DNA from: Rivularia sp034931125
GTDB lineage: Bacteria > Cyanobacteriota > Cyanobacteriia > Cyanobacteriales > Nostocaceae
NCBI RefSeq assembly: GCF_034931125.1
Contig: NZ_JAYGHM010000041.1
Location: forward strand, 1 to 64,000
Reading direction: 5' to 3'
DNA: 64,000 bases
Positions 42,401-51,400 of this stretch are shown here, piece after piece. The position numbers and the translations under genes are program-made. The first letter of the stretch is position 1; each line of letters opens with the position of its first letter. The notes beneath the pieces are model-generated. The model was not told the origin of the DNA. It saw only the letters and a program-made list of their open reading frames with translations, and searched no databases.

Positions 42401-45400
42401 TCGGACAAATATTTCGTTAAAAGCAGCTTCTTCACCGTTTAAGGTAATACGTAAGGTTTGATTTGCTTGTACATCTATTTCGTAAAGTCTTTCCTGCTCT
42501 TTTCCTAAGCTGATATTTTCTTCAAGTACGTTTAACTGTAATGATTCAGCATTAATTTCAAGTTGATTGGAAGCGAGTACAACATTATTCTTTTCACCAA
42601 TACCAAAACCTTCCCAAACTTGATTATAAACATCGTTGCGAATAATAATACGATAATCGTTGGTGGGGGTTAAAGCAGGAAGGAAAGTTGTAATTTTTGC
42701 TTCGTAATCGGAATTTCCTGCAAGTCCTTTATTGTATTGGTAATATCCTAATAATGTGTCGTTGATATCCCAATTATTATCTTTGGAAAGGTAAACAGCA
42801 TCCGACCAATTTACAGAAGTAGTATTTTCGCTGTTATTATTTACCTTCCAGCTAATTTCTACTTCATCCCCTACATTTCCACTTCTGACAATACTTCCTT
42901 GATTTTTAACAGTAATACTGTCATTTTGAACAACTAAATCAACTTCTTTGGGACGTTCGATAATTAAAGCTTGGTCGCTATGTTTATCGTTATTATTTTC
43001 ATTTTCTCCTTCGTAAACTTTTCCGCGTACATTTGTTTTTGTTGGATCGGTAACAACAAAGACGTAATATGAAGCGCTGTCAAATTCTACGTTGTTGTAT
43101 AATCCAGCTAGATTTAAAGGTATTTGCAGGGTTTCGTTTTCAACGGTATAACTTTCTCCTGCTTTTAAACCACCTTTATGTTCTACGTACTTTAAGAAAA
43201 TATCTTTATTTAAATCAAGGTATTTGTCACGGGATAGATAAATTAGATCGGTCCATTCTTGTTGTGTTTCGGGGGTATCACCTTCGTCATCAACGTTTGT
43301 GACTGTGTAGTCAATAGTGAAAGATTGTCCTGCTAAAGATGTTGAATTATCTGCATTTATTATTACCTCTGTTACCTGTAAATCTGCTGATGGTCGTAAG
43401 GTAACTGGTAGGGAGATTGATGCAATATTGTTGTCTTCGTCATCGAATTCCGGTACTCTTGCTAATCTGCGATCAACAGCTTCAAAACCAATATTAGGAA
43501 CAATTGGAGTTTCTACTAAATTAGAATCGGTAAATACTAATAGTTGATAATCACCGTCGATTCCTTCTGGTAAGGTGATTGTAGCCTTACCTTGATAGCT
43601 ACCGTTTATTTGTAAACTACCCTTGCGACGATATTTTCCTAAATAAACATCACTTCTATCTAAAGAACCATCTTGGGAAAGATAAATTCTATCGTACCAT
43701 TCGTTTTCTCTTGTATCTCTGGTTCCATTGTTGATTACATCCCAGGTTACTTCAATTGTTTCTCCAGATTGAATTCCGTTAATATCATCAATTTCTGAAT
43801 ATTTAACGTTGGAAATTTGTAAATCAGCTTCTCGATAAGTAACGTTGATAGAAGTTTTATTTAAATTATTGCTGGTGTCTTCATGAACCCGATATTCAAA
43901 GCTTTTTCTCTTTGAATCGTTATCTCCATATTCTGGTAAACTACCACTGAATCGAGAGGTATTTTTATCGTGACTGAGATTGGTGCTGACGTGGATGTAA
44001 TATTCCCCATCGTAACCGGGTGGTAAAACAACTTCCGTACTATTAGTGTAAATATCTCCTTTACCAAATTGCTCTGTAGGGCTATAAGGAACAAAACCTA
44101 TTTTTGTTAAAGTAGCGTTGCGATCGCTAAAATCTTCTTTATCGGAAATCCAAATTTCATCATACCAGTAGCGGGTACCTTCCCAAACAGGTGCGCCATT
44201 ATTTCTTACTGTCCACTCAATTTTAGTCGCATCCCCGGAATAATTATTATTATTATCTGCTTCTATGGGTTTAACTTCAATCCCAATTACTTCTAAATCG
44301 CTAGGAGTGGTAGTAATATCTTGCTGTAAATCCTTTTCATTATTATTAGTGTAAACACTTTCCCAAACTTGTTGACCAGCGTTGGTTTTAATAATGATAT
44401 ATTTACCTTGGACACCAGGAGATAATACAGTTTCTAATTCTCCGGTATAACCTTCTCTAGCATTTAATTTACCGTTGCGTTCATATCTTCCTATTTTCCA
44501 TTCTTTAGCGTCTTTTTCTCCTAAAGTTGGTTTATCAGAAATGTATACTTCGTCGTACCAATAATCTTCCGTGGTTCCTATTTCGGTGTTATTCTTAACT
44601 TCCCAAGTTACTTTAAATAGTTCTCCTGCTTTAGGATTGGGAATTTCTTCTATATTTATATTAAATACTTCTAAATCTGGTGATGGTTGTAATTTAACTA
44701 AAATTGGTCTTGATGAGAAGTTGTTAAAATCAATTTCGTTTTCTGGATTAGTTGAAGAGTTATTATTTGTAGGAACGGAATTATCGAAATTAGAATTATT
44801 ACTAAAAGTGTCTTCGGTGACTTCTTCGTTAGAATCCGACCATACGGTTATGTAATAATTACCGCTGACTTGATTTGGAATAGTTACTGTTACTTCGTTT
44901 TCATAATAGTTGATAACATCAATGCTATCATTTGAAGTTTGTAATCCACCATTACGAGTAAAATTATCTAATAATATATCACCTAGTTCTGCTTGGGGTC
45001 GTCGATTTGGCTCGGTAGTTAACCAAACGCTATCTGTCCATCTATCTCTATCTGTTTCTTCTACACCTTGATTAGTTACTTTGTAGCTTACTTTTATTTC
45101 CGAACCTTCAAATGCTTCGTTAATTACTTTTACGTCACTGGTAACTAAATCTGATGGTTTTAATGATTCAATTTGTACCTTTTGAAATAATTTATTACTT
45201 TCATCTTTGGGATATTCATCTATTTGATTATTAGCATCTGCTTGAACGATTATATATGCTTCACTACGAAGATATTTAGGGATATCAAAGCTTTCCGTGA
45301 CGACGGTACGATAACTGTCTTTAGCATCAGGAATATTGCTGCTGGTATTCGTATTTAATGCTTCTAGCGCTGCACCATTAACAAAGCTACCAATTAAAAT

Positions 45401-48400
45401 ATCGTCGTTACTAATTTCTCCATCAAGTGATAAAAATACTTTATCTGTCCAAGTACCAGTTGCTGCTACTGTTCCTCTATTAACTACTGTAAATTCAATC
45501 GAATTTTTTGGAATTGTATTTCCTGCTGCTAAAATATCTGGGACTTTAATGGTGTCTAATTCTATTTGTAAATCGGGACGGTCTGGTAAACTAATTAATA
45601 ATTCTGACTCTGAATTATTTTTATTATTGTTATCAATAGGTTCAAATAGAGATTTAGTAGTATTGGTTTCAACTACTATCTTATAACTACCTTCAATTCT
45701 TCGATTAAGCTTAAATTCTTCAGTCCGTTTATAGTTTTTACCAGCTTCTAAAGTTCCTTGATAAGCAAAGCTTCCTAAATAACGAGTAGTAGGATTAGTT
45801 ACTCCAACTTCTTCAAGATATATTTTATCTACCCAACTACCAATAGCATCTGCGTTTGTACTTTGATTTTCTATTTCCCAGGTAACATCAATTTTCTCAC
45901 CAGCTGTTGCTGTGGTAACTGCTGTAATTTCTCCAACTGTTAAATCGGGAGATGGACTGGGGGTAATTGCTATTTGATTGTGTTTATTATTTTTACTGTT
46001 GTTGTTATCATAAATTGATTCGTATAAACTGCTGTTATCTCCTGTGGTGACTTCAAAGTAATAACTATCTGCTTTTAATCCCAAGGGAAGTTCTACGTCT
46101 ACTGTTCGAGTATATGTGTTTTTACCATCTTCATTAGATAATGTACCTATACGGTCATATCTTTGACTAAATACTGAATTACCTTGTGAATCGTATAAAA
46201 CAACGCTGTCGCTCCAGGAGTTGGTGTTGGTGACGGTTATTCCATCGTTTTTAACCGTCCAGGTAAGTTTTACGGTTTCTCCGGTTTCTGCTGTTGTGAC
46301 TTCAGTTTCAACTTTTTCAACGATTAAATCTGAATATTCTTTAGGTGCTACGAAGAATGGTTTTTCTGCTACATTAAAGTTATTATCCTTAAGTCCGTTT
46401 TCAAAGATTGAGGAGAATCCTGTTTCTACGTAAAGGTTGTATTTACCTTCAAATCCTGAAGGTAATTGAATGTCTTCCGATCTAAAGTAATATGAGGTGT
46501 CTGGATTGGAAGAGTCTGCATCTAAGAAACCTGTGTGGTTGAAAGTTGCAATTACTATATCGTCGCTGTTACCAATTTTATCGTCTGTTGATGCAATTAT
46601 GCGGTCTACCCATTGATCGGTTTTTCCTGCTCCGGTGCCTATATTGGTTACTTTCCAACCTACGTTTATTGTTGCAGGATTACCAATTGTGTCTTCTGTG
46701 ACTGTGATGTCAGATACTGCTAAGTCTGCGTATTCGGCTAGTTCTATTTGCAGCTTTTGATGGACGGTGTTTTCTTCTGCGTCGTTTGTAGCGTTTAGTT
46801 CACCAATATTATTTGTAGCGTCGGTGACTACGTATAGATATCTTTCTCCGCTGATATCTAATGGTAAATCTATTTCTGCATCTTTTGAATAGCTTTGTTT
46901 ATCAGTTAATCCGGTGTCGTGTTGGATTGTTTTGATTAAATCGCGATCGCTATAGGAGAAATTTTCTGGTGAATCGGTTGATAAGTAAATTTTGTCTACC
47001 CAGGTTCCAGATGTTGCTGAGCTTCCGTTGTTGGTTACTTCATATCTTAGGGTTATTTTATCACCGGAGGTTGGATTTGTATCTACTTCAATTATTTTTG
47101 GAGTTAAGTCAACGCGACCTATGGTTAGTTTACCAGTTGATACTCCTTGATTGTTGTTTTCAAAGGTTCCTTCGTATATGTCATCCCTTTCGTCTGTGAC
47201 GATGATAACTCTATAATCACCGTCTGCTATGTCTGATGGTAAATTAACTTTATGATTGATAATTCCATGCTTATCAAGAGACGCTATTGTTGCGGTGTAA
47301 GAAACGGTGTCTAATGGTATAGCATCATTCAAAGAATAACCATCTACAGAAGAATAATTCTTCTCTGCTATCAAATAGATTTTATCAATCCAGCTACCGT
47401 TAACTGTTGTTTCTGTATCGCTGTTGTAAACATTCCAACTAATTTTAATTTCTTCAGATGGTTTACCTGTTTCAGAAACTTGAACATCATCAACTGTTAA
47501 ATCGGGTATTGGTGGTAAAGATAAATAAATAGCTTTACTGGTACTAATATTATTTCCTTCGTTTGATTCAAAAGTAGTGTCGTTAATATCGGTTTCAACG
47601 AAGATGTAATACTCACTTTCTTTCCATTCAATACCAGAAGGTAGTGTTACAGATGCGCTGCGTGGAAGAATGCTATTACCTGTGATGGAAGAATAGTTAC
47701 TATCAACTGCATTTACAGGTTGTAGCAAAAAATATTTATTAGGATTGTATTTAGCATCTTCGTCTGTAGAAAGCCAAATACGTTCATTTCCTGCTGCTGC
47801 GTCTGCTTTGCCAGTGTTTTCTATTTCCCAACTTAATTCTATAGTTTCACCAAATTCTGCGGTACTTACTCCATTTAATGATTCTACTTTTAAGTCTGGT
47901 GCTATTACTTCAATCGGTATTTTAACAACATTATTATCTTCATCAGTTTCAATTTGATTATTATTAGTGTCTGTGACAACTAAAATATTGTAATTACCTA
48001 TTGAATTTGGTAAAGTAACTTTTTCTGTAAATGTATAGCTTTCACCGGGTTGTAAAGGAGTTTTTTCTGCTGCTGATTTTACGACTACTGGTATATCAGA
48101 TTCCTTTATGTTGTCGTTAGTGGAAATATAAATCGAATCAGACCAATCAGCTAATGCTTGAGCGTTTTCGCTTGTATTTGTAACCGTCCAAGTAACTTCT
48201 ATTTCTTCACCGATAACTGCTGTTTTATTAAATGGTTTGACTGATATTTCTAAGTCTGGAATTAATTGAGACGAAGTTAGAAAAATAGGTCTGGTAATAA
48301 AATTATTACTTTCGTCAGATTCTTTGAATTTATCTTCTGTATCAGTTTCAAAAATTAGATTATAACTACCATCTCTCAATTGAGATGTGATTAAATTAGG

Positions 48401-51400
48401 AGTTTCTAATGTAGTTTTTAAAGTATATTTAACGTTATTACTAAAATTATCGAAAACTTGAATATAATATTCACCTTTATAATCAGAATCCGTAAAAGTA
48501 TAAGAAAGTTGATAAATTTCATTCCAAGGTTCATTGCTTGCAGACCACCAATTTTGTTTTGTGCGTAGATTTAAGTATATATTGCTGATATCACTTTCTT
48601 CACGAGGTAATATATCAACTACAATTTTATCCCCAGGTGAAGCGTAAAACTTGAAATAATCTTGGTCAAAATTATTTTCATTATTTGTGTTACCGTTTAT
48701 TTCTGCAACATAAGTATCTACTGTAGTTAACTCAAAATTAGGTGATATATCATTAGCAGTTGCAATTCTATTGTTACCATCGCTTCCTTCAACTTCATTA
48801 TTCAATGCTTCTTTTAAGGGAATTGATATTGAAATATTATTGTTAGGATAAGAAGAGCCAGAATTTACAGATGTTGATTCATTATATTCTTTTGTAAATA
48901 ACAAAGTGTCATCTTCGCTTATGACTTCATCCTTAGAAATCCAAATTCTATCAGTCCAAGAACCATTGATATCCGCAGTACCAATATTATCTACTTTCCA
49001 ATCGATTTCTATATTATCGCCTATTAAAGCCGTAGATTGTATATCAACTGGTACTATTTTAAAATCAGGGTATTTTACTTCAATCTGTTTTACAAAGTAA
49101 TTATCTTCTTTAGTCTCTATTAGATTGTTTTGACTATCTGCTACAAATATTAAATATGGGTTTTTCCCTAAATCATTGGTAATAGTAACTGATTTACCAA
49201 GGTTATATGTTTCTCCGATTCCTAAAGGTAATTCACCTGATGGTATCCAAACTGAACGAAGTAAAATATCTTCACTTTCATTAAATTCTTGGTCTTTTGA
49301 TAAATAAATGCTGTCATACCATCCAAAAGCAGCATCCATACTTTCTCGATTTATACCATCCCAGGAAACATTAAATGGTTGGTAATAAACAATATCCTCA
49401 CCGTCATTGATATTAACGTCATAAATTTCTAAATTAGGCTTACCAGTAGAAGTAGTAAGAGTATAATCTCCTGTCTCACCTTTATTCTCGCTGGTAACTC
49501 TTACAAAATATTCTACACCGTCTTCAGGAATTAAAAATGCTTGAGAATCAAAAGACTCAAATGTATCTATATATTTATCATAACCAAGCTGGTATATTTT
49601 CTTATTATCATCTTCTGATTCTTTAATACTATATTTTGATTTGTCAATACTATATACTTCTAAATAAGGATTAAAATCATCTGATGTTGGTTTTAAATCA
49701 AGTTTGACCGTATTACCAATTGTTAGATTCGCTAATCGATATTCATCAACAAATTTACCTTCTTGATTAGGATGGAAAATATCATCTGTATCTAAACCAC
49801 CTGTTTTAATAGTATTTATAACTGAAATATTTTCTAAGACTTCTGTAGTAAGACTATAATCTCCTATTTTTCCATCTTCAGTTGTACTTACCCATGCCAT
49901 ATAATTAGTATTTGCTTCTGGTGCAAATACTATACGTGCATTATAATTATAATTTTCATCAATAAATTTAGTTGATTCTTTATCGAAAAAATGAATTACT
50001 TCTTGAGTATCTAAATTTATAATTTCTAAATTAGGATTAAAATCTTTGGATGATACATTAAGTGCAACAATCTGACCTTCTTTTGAATCATTAAATAAAT
50101 AATTGTCAAGGAATCGAGATGGTTCAACAAGATTGCGTAAATCTTTGTCATCTAATTCACCATTTATACTTTTTGTTAAGGATATATTTGGAGTTTCTTT
50201 GACATTTAAGCTGTATGTATATTCTTCTGATGAGTCAAACTCATATCCTTTTAGCAAACCACCAACACGAATCGCGTAATTAATATCTTTTTGAGGAGTA
50301 AAAGTTATTTGTTGAAAGTCAAAACCATAACCTTTACCACTTAATTCTCCTCCTAAAAATTCTCCAGTATCTATATTAATAAGTTCTATGCTAGTATATA
50401 AATCATCATAAAAATCTTTACTTCCGATAGTGATAGTTTTATCAACTTCTAAGCCATTTAACTTATAAAAATCAACTTTATGCTCGTTAGATTCGTATAT
50501 TACTGTAATATCTTCTTGGTTAAATCCACCTTCAATAATTTTATTATCGACTAAACGCTCATTTACTGAAATCTCTCGTAAATTTTCATCCTTGACATCT
50601 AAAGTATAATTTATACCATCGTAATTATCATTGTAAATTCTTACTAAATAATTAGTATCTGATGCTGGAATGAAAACTAAACTTGCATTATTTTCATCGT
50701 CATAACTAATTTCTTCTTTAATAAGAACTTCTAAGGTATTTGCATCAATAATTTCTATATTAGTACTCTCTTCAGAAGAATATATATCAAGTCGAACTAA
50801 AGAGCCTACTTTTAAGTTTTGTAATCGATAATAATCATTAGTATATTTGTATTCTGAAGACGAAACTGAAATAATTTCTTCATCTTTTGGAGAAACTAAA
50901 CGCGGTGAAGTAGCTTTAACTGTATAGCTTCCAAGTTGATTCTCAGAATAGCTGATAACCCTTACCCCATAGTTAATATCAGGAGAAGCTGCAAAGGTTA
51001 TGCTAGAAAAATTATTATTAATTGAATCTTTAATAATTTCTTGAGTATCTTCATTAAAAACTTGTACATATATTCCATACTCATCTGAACTAATTTCAAG
51101 CTTGATTAAATTATTATTTGTCGAAGTTGTCAGTGAATATTCGTCAATAAAGTTTTCAACATCTGCTTGTTTTCTATCTGCTTCATCAAGTACACCTGAT
51201 ATCTCCCCACCATCAATGACTAAATTATTATCTTCAGTCTGACTTTGACTAAACTTCAACGGAGCAGCAACTGTTTCTGCACCACTATTACTCAAAGAAT
51301 CAAACGCAGAAAAGTTAACCTTAGTCCCATCCCCTGTTTCTCCTGTCAGAAAATCCGCTCCATCAACATTACTACGATAAGGAACTGGGGGAATATATGG